Source: Trebouxia sp. TZW2008 (taxonomy: Eukaryota > Chlorophyta > Trebouxiophyceae > Trebouxiales > Trebouxiaceae). From it: a DNA stretch of 64,000 bases. Every line of letters begins with the position of its first letter. The stretch's first letter is position 1. Location of the stretch: positions 1 through 64,000 of the forward strand of contig BDIU01000232.1 of assembly GCA_002118135.1 (NCBI GenBank), read 5' to 3'. Under the pieces are notes generated by a model. That model was given only the letters and a program-made list of their open reading frames with translations. It did no database searches and was not told the DNA's origin. The position numbers were made by a program, and so were the translations under genes. Shown here piece after piece: positions 43,442 to 54,656 of the stretch.

Positions 43442-43943
43442 TACAGCATCATAGTTGCACGGGCACGGCACTTGTTTTCCGGACACGGCCCGACACGCGC
43501 GTCGGACACGCGTGTCAGGCGGACACGCGTGTCGTAAGGCAAATCACGTAATATATCACCAAGTTCCCATTATATTGCCGTTCTGCATGCATTTTCAAGC
43601 GTTCTTGTCATGATCAGGCATATTTACCCATCGCCACTTGAAAGCAAGCGTTCAAAATTTTCACAACGCTGAAAAAGGCTCAAATTGCCTGTTTTCATGC
43701 ATTTAGGATTGACTCAGGGTTTCTTACGCATGACATGTACGGCCATCTAGGTAGTCATTTTCAGCCATTTCTTGCATGTTAAGGTGGTTTTGAGACTGTC
43801 TGACATTGTTGACATTGTTGCCACCATCAAAAGCCTGAGAGTCACGGTTTTATGGCGTTATTCTGCAATTGTCCTTAAGTATGGCCGTGTCGGGCAAATT
43901 TGTGGACACGCCTGTCCCGTGTCCATGCAACTATGTACAGCAT
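43442..43943. mobile_element. hAT-type MITE with 8-bp target-site duplication
   Basis: The element spans 43450-43935 (486 bp), flanked on both sides by TACAGCAT (43442-43449 and 43936-43943). Its ends are inverted repeats starting CATAGTTGCAYGGRCACGG. Subterminal GACACGCGTGTC-like palindromes are clustered at the left end (43480-43535) and a related GGACACGCCTGTCC lies at the right. There is no coding capacity. An 8-bp duplication is the hallmark of hAT transposition. Confidence 0.85.
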
Positions 43944-44030
43944 GCACATCAAAGGCGACTGCAAATCCTCACGCCACATGCGGGTTGCAAGGCTAAAAGG
44001 CACAAAGGAGACTGAGACTTTGCAATGCAT

Positions 44031-44093
44031 GTAACGGGTTGATAGCCTAGGAAAGGCGCTCGTTGACACTTAGTGCACAGCCCCTTTTGTTAC
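44031..44093. repeat. Complete copy of the short GTAAC/GTTAC element
   Basis: Starts GTAACGGGTTGATAGCCTAG and ends CCCCTTTTGTTAC. It matches the two partial copies at 34001-34137. The preceding 43945-44030 matches repeat sequence found twice at 48457-49030 (GGTTGCAAGGCTAAAAG, GAGACTTTGCAATG). Confidence 0.6.
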
Positions 44094-44349
44094 AGTGGTT
44101 TCAGAGCTGAGTCTATGCGCAAGAAGGTCGTATGGAAATCACACGAGTGGCGTTGGTTGCAGAGCCTATATGCCGGTTCGTAACTCCTGAAGGACGTTAC
44201 AACCTACAACCTAAACTGGTATTGTAACGCACGCAGTCGTTACATACCTCCCTTCCCTGAAATAGTCATAATGTCATATTGTTGAAGCGCTTTCACACTT
44301 GTGATTAAATGGCATCAAAGTGACCAGAAGTCTACTGCAGGTCCTGACT

Positions 44350-44950
44350 AACCCCTCCAACACCAATGGCCCCAGCTCTGATGTCAAGTTAGCCGTTGAG
44401 TGAGCTTTTGGCAGCGTAGATGAGTTGAAGACCAAGCTTAATGCAGCAGGAGCGGCCAGATTTGGTTCAGGATGGGCCTGGCTGGCCGTGAAAGATGGCA
44501 AACTGATTGTCACCTCCACACCAAACCAAGACAACCCTCTCATGCAAGTGGCTGACGATCAGGCCATCCCCATTCTTGGGCTAGATGTGTGGGAGCACGC
44601 TTACTACCTGAAGTATCAGAGCCGCAGACCTGAGTACATTTCAGCTTTCTGGAACGTGGTCAACTGGGAGCAGGTTTGCATCCTTCTCCATGATTGGTTC
44701 AGCTGTGTACAATGAGTATGGACTGCTATGTGAAAGCAGCCATCACTTAGAATGTGTTGTTCAGCTTTCAAGCTGTGTGCTCTGTGCATATGGGTAAGCC
44801 CAAGAACCTGTCTTTCTGACTTGTGTGCCTCATCTGTAGGTGTCTAACAACTACACTGCAAGGGTGGCAAGGTGCCCAATGTTGAGTAGCAATCAAAGGA
44901 TTGTGCCCGCATGTAGATTGCTGCCACACAGGGACACTCAGAATTGCTGA
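44350..44950 (+). pseudogene. Fe/Mn superoxide dismutase, N-terminal half missing
   Basis: The exon ending at 44673 and exon 44840-44950 join in phase 0. They encode the SOD C-terminal half: [59 protein letters not shown] and VSNNYTARVA. The D and H of DVWEHAYY are metal ligands. Just before, the frame reads SSDVKLAVE then TGA (44401-44403) then AFGSVDELK, so the expected helix is interrupted by a stop. The His-rich N-terminal exons are not found upstream, where a repeat and a nuclease pseudogene lie. I read it as a truncated, dead copy. A start or acceptor after 44403 cannot be excluded but would still lack two metal-binding His residues. Confidence 0.75.
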
Positions 44951-46009
44951 GAGCGCAAGCAGAGTGCAAGTTGCATGCATCAAGAGCATGCGCTGCTGCC
45001 ATGTTGCTACGCAGGGTGAAGCTTGTGAACTTTAAGTTTTGATTGTAGACATGCATATATGAGTTGGCTGAGTATTGACGAAACAGGTGCCTTCAGTGAT
45101 GTCTGCATATTGATGAGCTATCAACTTGAAGCCTGCAACATGCACCCTGTCCGTTGTTTGGTAAAATGCTCAGCTTTGCTATGCTTGTGGTTGCTGAATT
45201 GGCATTTGCCCATGAACTCCCATGAGACTCCCATGAACGCCCTACAGTTATATGAAGAGGTTGTGTTGTGGTACTGGTAGTCAAAGCCTGCAATCAAGTC
45301 TTGGAGGTCAAGGTCGGCTGGTTGACGATCAACCTTACGTGGTCCCTTGCAGCTCTCGAGCACATCAAGGCATGCTTTGTGCAACCCGACAATGTGACGA
45401 AGGTTACCTTCAGCAAACTGCCAGGCAGCTGGCACTTCTCAAGCACGCGCTGACACCTGCCAAGCTGACAGAGCGCCTCGAGGGTCTGTAAATCCACAGA
45501 CTCAAGGCCGTCACTAGTCAGAACAATGAACAGGCGGCCAGAGGCACAAGCAACCTCTTAAGAGTACAGCGATGTTGCTGAACTGTCAAGTTGTGCGCAC
45601 CCGTGCGACTGGAACCTTACATTCCATGCTCTGCTCCAAGTCAAAATTTCAAACGTGACGAGTAATCTGGCCATGGTTGCCCCGTCGTCTGGGGGTGAAA
45701 CGCTCCAGTGAGAAGATGAAACGGTAAAATTATTCAATTGCAAGCTGCACTGTGTTCATGACCCATGCCAAGCAGTGCCGATATGGTAGTGATAATGTGA
45801 GCGTCACATCTTCGCGGAACGGCATTGTCTTGCGCCGTGCTGTGCTCTGGCAATTTGGTGTTATGGCGGTCAGTGCAAATGCAGTCCTGTCAGCATTCAT
45901 GTGCTGAAGAAGAACCTCAGTTTGGATATACAGGGCGGCGTGCAAGCTTTCTCATTTGCTGTAGGAAACGAGATGCTTAGAGATCTGTGTTCAGCCATAC
46001 AGCCCACCT
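44951..46009. other. Unassigned region with weak ORFs
   Basis: A minus frame around 45560-45300 reads GRLFIVLTSDGLESVDLQTL and QRVLEKCQLPGSLLKV. It might be an exon of an unrecognised gene, since a GTAAGG donor-like site lies near 45624, but no second supporting exon was found. The rest shows nothing clear. Confidence 0.3.
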
Positions 46010-46640
46010 GCCTTTCTGCCATGCATGGCTGGATGTGCCTCAGTACGTTTTTGAAGCGTTTGCCAACAAAGAATTCCGCCTGCAGGCATTTGCTACAGAT
46101 GATGGCCCCTTGTTGCAGCTGGCACGCCAGTGCCGCTGGAGGCAACGCCAGCGCTGCAAGTGAGCTTCACCATCTGTGTGCTTGCTGCTGGCACCCCACA
46201 CAATCATCGCAGCTGTCATTCAATGATAGCAGTAGTCACTTACAGCAGCAATAACAGCAGTGACACATGCATAACATCAGTTGATGATAGCAGCAACTAG
46301 TTTTGCATGCACTTTGAGCATTGCAAGTCTGCCCTTCTACAACTATGCCAAGCTTTATGTTGCAGCTATAGTTCGCTCTGCTGTGACATTGGCTGGAGAT
46401 TGCTTGCTGCTTACAGCTTCATCTAACGCATGTCTCTGGCATAGATGGCTTGCTGTCTTTTGCAGGCATAAGATCAAGCTGAGGCATGGCTGCAATCACG
46501 TGAAGTGTTGGTGTGGGGCTGATTTCTGCTATCGGTGTGGTGATTCTTGTGCAGGCATATGATTGAGCTGAGTCATGGCTGCAATCACATGACGTGTCGC
46601 TGCGGGGCTGACTTCTGCTACCAGTGTGGTGTGGAGTTCC
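46010..46640 (+). pseudogene. RBR-type E3 ligase fragment with duplicated RING2 exon
   Basis: One exon ending at 46159 (frame LLQLARQCRWRQRQRC) joins in phase 2 to 46466 onward, which encodes HKIKLRHGCNHVKCWCGADF then CYRCG. This is the IBR/RING2-type GCNHxxCxCGxxFCYxCG core. A second copy starts at 46555 (HMIELSHGCNHMTCRCGADF then CYQCG), offset 89 bp. No RING1 is visible upstream and no continuing exon downstream, so this looks like a remnant, though more of the gene could be unrecognised. Confidence 0.55.
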
Positions 46641-47060
46641 TTTGGTTTGACGTAATTGTTGTTTATTGTGCCGCACTTGCTGTCTTAGGAGCCATGGAAT
46701 GGCAAAACAAGATGGTAACCAAGTTTCTTGCTCTTCATCTGCAAAATGATCAAGCAGAACCTTGACTGTCATGATGTTTCTGTAACGTCAGGGCATTGCG
46801 AGAGCGTTAGTCCTCAGAGAAGGTGGTATAGAAATCACACCGTTGTGTTTGATAAGATTGTGATGGCGTCTGGCACAGGCGACGGTTTGTCTCCCATGCA
46901 CGCACTAGTCAATGTTCAGAGGACATAGGTATGATGTCATATGCCTTGATAGCTGTTTACGTTACAGTTTCTAGCTTTACTCATGAAGGCCATGCTGCAG
47001 AGCAAGTGAGTCTGCGACAGTTTGGCCCAAAACCATGAAGCATTGTAACAGACTTTACAA
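46641..47060. other. Intergenic, nothing recognised
   Basis: Short ORFs only, between the RBR fragment and the stop of the minus-strand coiled-coil gene. Confidence 0.4.
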
Positions 47061-49496
47061 CTAACTAAACATTCTTGACGCTTCTAAAGACAGCTCTAGG
47101 GACGAGGCTTGCCAAGATGAAATGAGCTCAATTGCACATGATAATTGCTGGTCCTGTGGCAGATGCGGCACTACAGAATCAAGCTGTTCTAACAAGCCAT
47201 TTGATGGCTGCAAAGCCCGCAGCTTTTTGATGGACAATTGCTGCTCCTCAGGAATATCTGACAGTGCCATCTTGCGCAGCTTAGTTGGTCCTACAGTCTG
47301 CAGTGTGGTCTTGAGATGCTCTGCTTGTTTGTAGTAAGCCTGTGTCGGGGTAAGATTCTTCCAGACATACAGCTCCATATCATGAATCTGCAGTAGATGA
47401 TGGATCTGCCCATCAGTCAGATCGAGCATTACTGGACACATGCAGTAGGCAGTTGCACCCAAGAGGGCTGCAATACTTTGGCCCCTGTGCTGACTTAAGC
47501 TAGTGGTTCCCACACCCTTGGGAACATCAGCCTGCACAAGGTAGAAAAGAGCTTGGAACAGCTGAATGGCATCTTAGCTGTACCTTGTTCAATCAGTACC
47601 AAACTCAGGTTGCATCTCAAGATGCATACAAATGCATGCAAGCATGAAATGATGCAGCCAGCTATATTGCGGCACTGCTGTATGTCATACCTTGACACAT
47701 ATGCTTCCACATGACAAATAAATTTCGAAGGTGAGAAAAGTACAAACAAAGATATCCAGATGATTGCCATATAGTACACAGTGTGAAAAGCACTGCATGC
47801 TCACATGGCAGTGAACGGCATTGCAGTGATCAGCATGCTTATGTACAATGATGAAAGAAGCATACCTGTGGCACCTCTGGGTGCTTCTCACGATACGCAT
47901 GTTTTTGCTCGTGCGATTGTGTGTGCTCGTAAGCCACTATGCTACGTAATGCTGCGGAACTCTTCAACAGCCCATAGGGGGCAATGCTGCCGTCAAATCC
48001 TCCAACGTAGCTTTGTCCAGATGCTGAAATGGCCAAGCACTTGTTCTCAGAGTGCAGGTCATACACTTGATAAGCGCTACGACCAAACTGAACACCAAAC
48101 TTCCGTAGCTGAGTTTCGTGGTGTTGCATGAGGGCTGGAGTGCCGGCATTTTCATCAGGATATATAGAGTAGTCAAAAGAATCACAATATGGTGCCGAAC
48201 TTGCTTGAGAGTCAATTCTGTCTAGTGCATGCCCATCCACCTCCGAGAGCTGCAATGTACACAACAATCTGCTTGCCTCTGTTGAGCTGACCTTCGAAAT
48301 GCCTTTGTCTTGGCCGCTTGCTCTGCTAGCAAAGACCTGTTCTCCTCTCGAATAAGCTGTCTTAAATTCTGATGCTGAAGGCTGCCTGCAAGCCGTAAGT
48401 CATGCTGAGAAATTGCATTGGACAAGTTCAGATGTCATGGCAGGTGCACAGATCGTGGGCATCAAAGTTGACTGCAGATGCTCACATGAAGGTTGCAAGG
48501 CTAAAAGCCACCAAAGAGGGTGAGACTTTGCAATGTATGCTCTCAGAAACATTGTCAACAACTATATGGTAACACCTTCTGGATATGCTTGTGAAAACCC
48601 TGAAGTCTGAGGCAGTCTATGAATTTGCATTTGATGTGGTGGTGTGTGCCTTCTGCAAATTCTGTGCATCCAGCTTGGTTGTTGTAAAGTCAAATTTTGT
48701 TTCTGAGTAAGATGTCAACTTGCTTTTCAGTTCTAGAAGGAGCAGTGCTAGAGACGCATCACACTTGACACCAATGACAAGACTAAGAACACTATTGTGG
48801 TGGTCTAGGGCCTTGACAGGACTGTGACATGACACAAGTGTGCATGCAGCTTAGCCAACTCAGCCAAGTGGTGGCAACAAGTAGCGTGGCAGGCATCAAA
48901 GTTAATTGCAAAATTCCTCAAGCAAATTCTCAAGCCACGTGAAGGTTGCAAGGCCAAATGATACAGAGAAGGCCAAGACTTTGCAGTGTATGCTCTCAAA
49001 GGCATTGTCAAGAACTAGGTGATAATCCCTTTTGGATATGCTTGTGAAAATCCTGAAGTTTAAGACGATCTATCAATTTGCATCTGGTTTGGTGGGTGTA
49101 TGCCTTAGGCAGACTCTATGCATCGAGGATTCCAGCTTGAGCAGTGTAAGGACAACAAACAAGCTGTTTGTTTGAAACAGGATCGTTCACTAAAATTTTC
49201 CCACTAGGAGCAACAGTCCTGGAGAAGCGTAACACTATATGGCGAGTGCTAGGCAAAAACTTTGCAGTCCTGCATTATTGAAAGTGTCCAGAAGCTGAGA
49301 CGGTGAATTGAAGCTCACCAGAGGACAGGGCTGTGATCGCGGCCTGGACTCGGTCCAAGTCCTTATTCAGCTCGCGCAATATAAGGTCTCGAGCCCCTTC
49401 TTCTCTCTTCAGTTCTGCACCCTTTTGTGCCTTCAAGCCTTTTAGCTCTTCTTCCAGCTCGGCCAGCTTACTGCCAGATGCACTGTTGGAGGCCAT
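47061..49496 (-). CDS. Uncharacterised coiled-coil protein
   Basis: Exons: 49496-49319 (starts MASNSASGSKLAELEEELKG), 48385-48292 (LRQLIREENRSLLAEQAAKT), 48249-47866 and 47531-47061. The first pair joins in phase 1 and the last pair in phase 0. Between 48292 and 48249 the phases differ, so an exon is missing or a boundary is wrong. The N-terminal 100 residues are heptad-like coiled coil. The middle part has a compact block, FGVQFGRSAYQVYDL then SYVGGFDGSIAPYG. The C-terminal exon is again helical (DGQIHHLLQIHDMELYVW). The pattern recalls kinetochore or ciliary coiled-coil adaptors, but I recognise no family. Confidence 0.5.
48457..49250. repeat. Diverged ~430-bp tandem duplication in the first intron of the coiled-coil gene
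   Basis: GGCATCAAAGTT, GAAGGTTGCAAGGC, GAGACTTTGCAATGTATGC and TGGATATGCTTGTGAAAA recur in the same order from about 48457 and about 48890. A fragment of the same sequence lies at 43945-44030, so the unit is also dispersed. Confidence 0.7.
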
Positions 49497-49920
49497 CCTG
49501 ACAACGAAAAGACACGGTTCAATGGCAGACAAGCGTAACGCCGAGACACCTTCCAGGATTTCGTACCTCAAAGCAGCGCGATCGGAAAGGTCGACCAAGG
49601 TCTATCAGGTGGAAACCGTCACTTCAGGCCAAAGCGAAAGCTGCAGGTGTATCAAAGATTGAACACTCTGTATTCACAGTACTGTACGTGCATGAGTGCA
49701 ACGATAATTCAGCCAGCTATGCGCGACGATCTCGACAATTTGCTTAGTCGTTAACTTGACCAAAACCTGCCAATTGTGCAAACCCCATCGTGACCGCCTG
49801 AACTCACGCCTCCTATCACTGCAGCAGCTGCAGATCTCAGCGACCTCACAATCATAGACGGCACCCAGACTGTCACTGACAACGCGTTTTTGAGCAATCA
49901 GTTGACCCACGCTGCGCTGA

Positions 49921-50907
49921 AGAGCTTGCAGCTCGCATCGGTGTCGCGCGATTTCTGTTCTGCAGCTGATCAGCGCAGTATGCAGCAGGCCAGCGGTGAT
50001 AGGCGCTGGTACTGCAGCGGCAGATGGAGCAGCACTTTTTGCCAATTTGCCGCCAGACTTGCAATCGCGGGTGCTTTCCAAGCTATGCAACGACACTGCA
50101 GCACTGCGGAGCATCTGTTTCGCCAGTCGCGCGTTTGCAGCAAACGTCAAGTAAGACTCTCTCAACGTGAATGCTATGTGACTGAGCTGGCGAATCTTTG
50201 CCTGGCGGATTGCTCCAGGTGCCGTCGCATTCGACTCCGGCAACAAGCTGTGTCACCGTAGGGATCCATTCCTGTGGCAGCTGCTCATAGAGGAGAGATG
50301 GGGCAAAGAAGCTGTGCCATTTCATGTCAGGAACTTGCGCAGCTTGCAAGCGACATATGTGATGAAAGTGTTGGTTTCTGCTTGGCAACGCCAGACCAGA
50401 AGAAGGGTGAGCACTTCAGGCTGCTAAAAAAGCTGTGATGTTCACTATTCTTCTCAAAGCGCACAAGTATTTCCGAAGCTGTTGAAGACCGAAAGTACTT
50501 GGCGCTTTCTCTGTACCGAATCCTCATCATGTCATGTGACTCTTTTGTGCATGCAGGGGTTGAAGTTTAGATTCCATCAGTTGCCAATGGGCTCATATCA
50601 AGCAGTGCTCCACAAACAAGCTTTCAGCGACTTAGTCCTCAATGGCAGCTTCACATTACACATCAGCGGCGACGTCTTGCAAGAGAGCATACTTGACTAT
50701 CACTATGAGATCTTATACCTCTCTGAGCGAAGCATTGAGTCCTCTGTGTTTGAGGGTGCAAGTCGCTGTGACGTATTGATTGAGTTTGATCAGACGCCCA
50801 AGGATTTGAAGTCTGTACAAATAAAGCCAGTTTCCCAGGGCAGCATGATGCAAATCAGCCCTCAGTGGAAGAAGGTGCAAATTACCCAGACCCTTGAACG
50901 GCAGTAG
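49921..50907 (+). CDS. F-box-like protein (first exon start unresolved)
   Basis: Exons: ...-50150, 50262-50406, 50557-50907; phases 2 and 0 close. The first exon holds an F-box-like stretch, LPPDLQSRVLSKLCND then LRSICFASRAFAANV. The second continues DPFLWQLLIEERWGKEAVPF, as in plant F-box proteins with a W-rich second helix. The third begins GLKFRFHQLPMGSYQ, rich in beta-strand-like segments (FTLHISGDVL, CDVLIEFDQT), and ends at TAG. F-box proteins select substrates for SCF ubiquitin ligases. The frame is open from 49921 without an ATG, so a start exon lies upstream or the start is non-standard. The opposite strand shows a 190-residue ORF that I regard as its shadow. Confidence 0.6.
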
Positions 50908-50970
50908 GCGCAGAGCACAATGGAGAGCCGCTGTGGCTTTCTGTTGTACCTTGTCTAGCTCCCACTACAG

Positions 50971-51494
50971 TGTTCAAGCGTCTGGCGCCTGAATTGGGCA
51001 AGATTGGACCACATTTGGCATTTCACTGGGGACGAAGCAGGACAGACAGAGAGCAGTTGACAGATGAGACCATTTATATAACAAACCGGTGTCTCAGTGA
51101 AGAAGACCCTCGCCAACATGGAATGCTGTACCCAGCCGTCTTAGTCAATGCAAAGGACTACAGGTGGGTGACTGTCACAATGCAGCAGGCGCATCACTAC
51201 GTGTCTTTGGAGAAAGCAGTCCCTTTGGCAGAAACTGCAAAGTGTATGTGGTATGACGAGAAAGTGTATTACGGGGTGAGGGTGAATTTCTGCAGCTGGA
51301 CTGTGAGTGCCAATGGTATAGTAGCCGGCATGAAAACCCAAAGTCCTAAAATTATTCTTCTTCCTGAGAAGCTTCAGCTTGAGCATGCTAAAAACCAGTT
51401 GCGACTCTTCTTCACCTGGGGTGGCAGTACAAGCAGCTGGTTTGATTTGCAGCATTCACAGCAGTTCCAGCTGTTGTGCTACAAGACATTGTAG
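50971..51494 (+). CDS. Exon of an unrecognised protein, possibly the F-box gene's 3' part
   Basis: The open frame after ACTACAG runs FKRLAPELGKIGPHLAFHWG to LFFTWGGSTSSWFDLQ and ends at TAG. It lacks an ATG, so it needs an upstream exon. The nearest donor (CA/GTAGGC at 50902) leaves in phase 2, but this exon enters in phase 1, so the link to the F-box gene requires another exon, a correction, or a frameshift. No family recognised. Confidence 0.5.
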
Positions 51495-51664
51495 GGAAGA
51501 GCGAAAAAAAGGGTCTAGATTGTTCGGCGTCATCACGCAAGCCTGAAACTGAGCATGCTGAACACGAGTTGCACCTCTTCTTCACCTGGGTAGGCAAGAC
51601 TACCAGCTTCTTTGATTTGCACCATTCGCTGCAATTTCAGTTGTTGTGTCACACGACACTATAA
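51370..51664 (+). repeat. Tandem duplication of a terminal exon end with stop and 3' flank
   Basis: 51370-51494 (EHAKNQLRLFFTWGG..SWFDLQHSQQFQLLC, stop) is repeated at 51540-51664 (EHAEHELHLFFTWVG..FFDLHHSLQFQLLC, stop), offset about 170 bp and including some 3' flank. The second copy lies beyond the first stop. Confidence 0.8.
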
Positions 51665-52737
51665 AGAAAGCACAAATAGGAAACAGAAGTGCATGGTTTT
51701 GGATGTGATAACACAAGCCTCTGTGAGTGAAAGCAGCCCAGGAGACATAATGTGGTAGTGTTTGTGGCATTTCTGTAGACCCCACAGCAATACTGCTGCA
51801 AGTCAACTTTCAGACTTGCTGGTGCAACCAGTACTCCCAGCAGTTGTACGTGGCATGCCTGTCAATGGGCCTGTTGCTTGTTTGACGCCTGTGGAGGAGT
51901 CAGCCAGATTGTTGTTGCTGGTACACTTGACCTGCAACTTGCTACACTAGCACAGAAACAGGAAATGCTGATCACACAATTGCACTTGTACTTGAAGCAG
52001 CTGAGGCATATGTTGTAGGCTTGATGATTGAGCACTTTGAACCACTACAGTGTTTTGTACTGAATACCTTGTGCACATCCTGATTGTGGGCAACACCTCA
52101 CCCATTTGTTTTCAACACAGCATTCTCAATCTTACTTGCCAGTCTCAGACTGTGAGACGCTATCACAAGTCAGGGCAATCAATGGGAATCTCATGGACTC
52201 TGCTCAGTTCCAGCAATCATAAGATTTGGCTTGAGGCTGTCAGCCTACGGGCAGTTTTAATGATACATAGTCTTGAGACAGGTTGTCTTGCAGCTGCAGT
52301 TTACAGTATGCAGTTGGAGCTCCAAACAGATTGAATGCAAAGAGTCTTGTGACAGTTGCTTTCACCAGTACATACCTAGCTGAGCGTGCTTAGCCTGTCT
52401 AGCATGCAATTCAATGAATGCAGCAGTCTTTGCAGGCTGCAGCTCCTGCAGGAATTTTGCATCCTGAGTGACTTCCATGCTGATCGAAGCTGGCAGCCTC
52501 ACAGACCTCAAAACGGGTTGAGTCCTTTTTGAGACAGCAGTCAGTCTGCTTGGACAATTATAATTCATGAGAGATTAACATCCTTTGGCCAGCCAACAAG
52601 TTCAGATCAGATGTGTTGGGGTACATGCCCAGACAGTTCTCTCATGTCAATGTACATTGTGAAAGACCCCCATCGAATGTTCGCTGCAGAGCTAAACGGA
52701 AATTGCCAGCCCTGGTTTTGTAGCATTGACAAAAGCC
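51665..52737. other. Intergenic, one possible orphan minus exon
   Basis: Around 52480-52376 the minus frame reads MEVTQDAKFLQELQPAKTAA and on to KHAQLG with a GTATGT donor. A decayed copy of its end plus donor lies at 56497-56540. No partner exons were found. The rest shows nothing. Confidence 0.35.
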
Positions 52738-53772
52738 ATGCACCGTCTTGCGGGCCAGCGTCTGAAGCTGCCTCGTACTCCACAGTGCCGCCAAGGCCAG
52801 CACCGCCTCCTTTTAGCCGGAGGACATTTGTTGTTTGACGGATTTCGTCGCCAGAGCTGCCGTGCTGAAGCTTGCACCCGGAGTCCTTCTGGGCCCAGTC
52901 CAAGAGAAGATCACAAAACAGTAAGCCTGTCTCAGCGCAATGCGAGCCTGTGAGGCTACTATATCTGGAAGCCCTCAGTTGGGTGGCTGGTGTTGTCGTT
53001 ATTGCAGAACATTTGTCGCCGCGGACCGCTGATGCGTTTCGAGCTTCCGGTCAAACTTGGCGAGAAGGTACAGGCTGTCAATATCCCTCAGGAAGACCTC
53101 GACAAGGCTCCTGAATGTCTGCTGTCAGTAGCTGCACAGCGTTGTCAAGCAAGAGTGGTCACGCTGGGCGAGTGGCCTCACTCTGATCTGAACCTATTGC
53201 AGGTCAGCAGCAGACTCTTGGAGGCTTCATGTGTCGATTCCACCTGCATCTGGCAATCCAGTTTGCGACGGAGACTGCAGCACTTTGTCACGACCTCAGA
53301 CACTCACTCAGCGTTCTTTGTGGTGCTACAGGCAGTTGCATGTTGCTTGGCTGGCACTACAACAGCTGATGTGTTGCCACTAGCATACAAGTCTCGCAAG
53401 CAGAAGCTTCGAAGGGCTTTGGAGTACTTCAACATTCCAGATGACTTGTGGCCTCTTGGCATCAACCTAGCAGATGAGCTGACTAACAAGCGTGAGAGGC
53501 TGGCTGTGCAGATATGGGCCATGGTCAAAATTGAGATGAAAAAGCGAGCAGCAAATGTGGGGTTGTTACAAAGCAGGATTGCTGCACAATTCATGCTGCA
53601 TCGCCAGGATGGTCAGATGCATCTCATAGAGGATACCAAAACAAATTGTGCGATACATGAGCCGGTGTGCATTCCAGAGGAGCTGCAAGATCGCTTGATA
53701 GAGCTGGCTGCTGCTGAGCATGTATGTCTTGACATTCCAAGATGCTGGACCATTCATGTTGAAATCCCATAA
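52738..53772 (+). CDS. Unrecognised protein, possibly plastid-targeted
   Basis: Exons 52738-52920 and 53008-53772 join in phase 0 (GTAAGC...TTGCAG) to give about 315 residues. The first 60 residues (MHRLAGQRLKLPRTPQCRQG) are basic, Ser/Arg/Gln-rich and without acidic residues at the start, which suits a transit peptide. The second exon begins RRGPLMRFELPVKLGEKVQA and is mostly helical (RRALEYFNIPDDLWPLGINL, LTNKRERLAVQIWAMVKIEM). No domain recognised. Confidence 0.65.
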
Positions 53773-54656
53773 CAGCTGCGTTTTCCAGCTTCAGGAGCAT
53801 TCGCCTAATGCGCAAGGGCTTTGACTTTTCAATATCCTAGTGCAATAGTCTCCAACGTATGTGTAGCTGAGTGCCCCAAAACTTGGTCTTGATGCATTTC
53901 ACACTTGCTAGTGCTGCCAACAACACAGAACGCCTTGCTTTGATGCCTTCATCACCAAACAATGACACCCCACACACACCCAGTTCTACAAACTCTCACC
54001 ATATGAGGCAGTTACTGTTTTCGTCCTCTTTTGGGCCTATCTTGCATTCAGGGCAACAGCAGCAATGTTCGCTGTCTCTTTCCAGCAGCCAATCTGGAGT
54101 CTACAGATCTTCACAGAATCTGCGCCATGATCTGCCAGATGTGACGACAAAATGAAAGGAACTAGAATGCCTGCACAGGTCTGTAAGACATATGTATCAA
54201 TTCTCATCTGTGAGACTTCTTTTGTATGTGTATCGTCATGACAATCTTTCCAGTGTACAACATAGGCCCTGTGCCAAGCAACATGGCATGGCAACAGCAA
54301 GAGGCTGCACCGTAAGAGAAAGATGCTGCTGGAGTGAGTCATTTTGCAGGGCATGCGCTTGAGGGCTCCTTGAAATCGTTGTACACCGGTAGGATTTGAC
54401 AAAGAGTCTGATGTATGTGATCTGCTACAGAGTGAATGTCTTCTCAACAGCTCTCAAAAATGTCTCAATCTTATGCTCGCCAAAATCTCATTGAGGTACT
54501 CAACTGACCACGCACATTTTGTAGAATCAACAGATATACAGAACCAACTGCAAGCTGGTAAACGGCCCTTGATGCACAATCTCAGAGCGGACAGGCCCTG
54601 TAAGTCACGGACTTGTGGATTTGCACTCATGCTAAAATGCAACAGGTTTGAGCCTT
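53773..54656. other. Convergent intergenic, nothing recognised
   Basis: Lies between the stop of the plus gene at 53772 and the stop of the PsbP-domain gene at 54657. Short ORFs lack splice context and motifs. Confidence 0.5.

Noticed and set aside
49674..50246. 190-residue minus-strand ORF
   Set aside because: Overlaps the F-box exon on plus, where LPPDLQSRVLSKL and two phase-matched junctions are more convincing; the minus frame has no ATG start or known motif.
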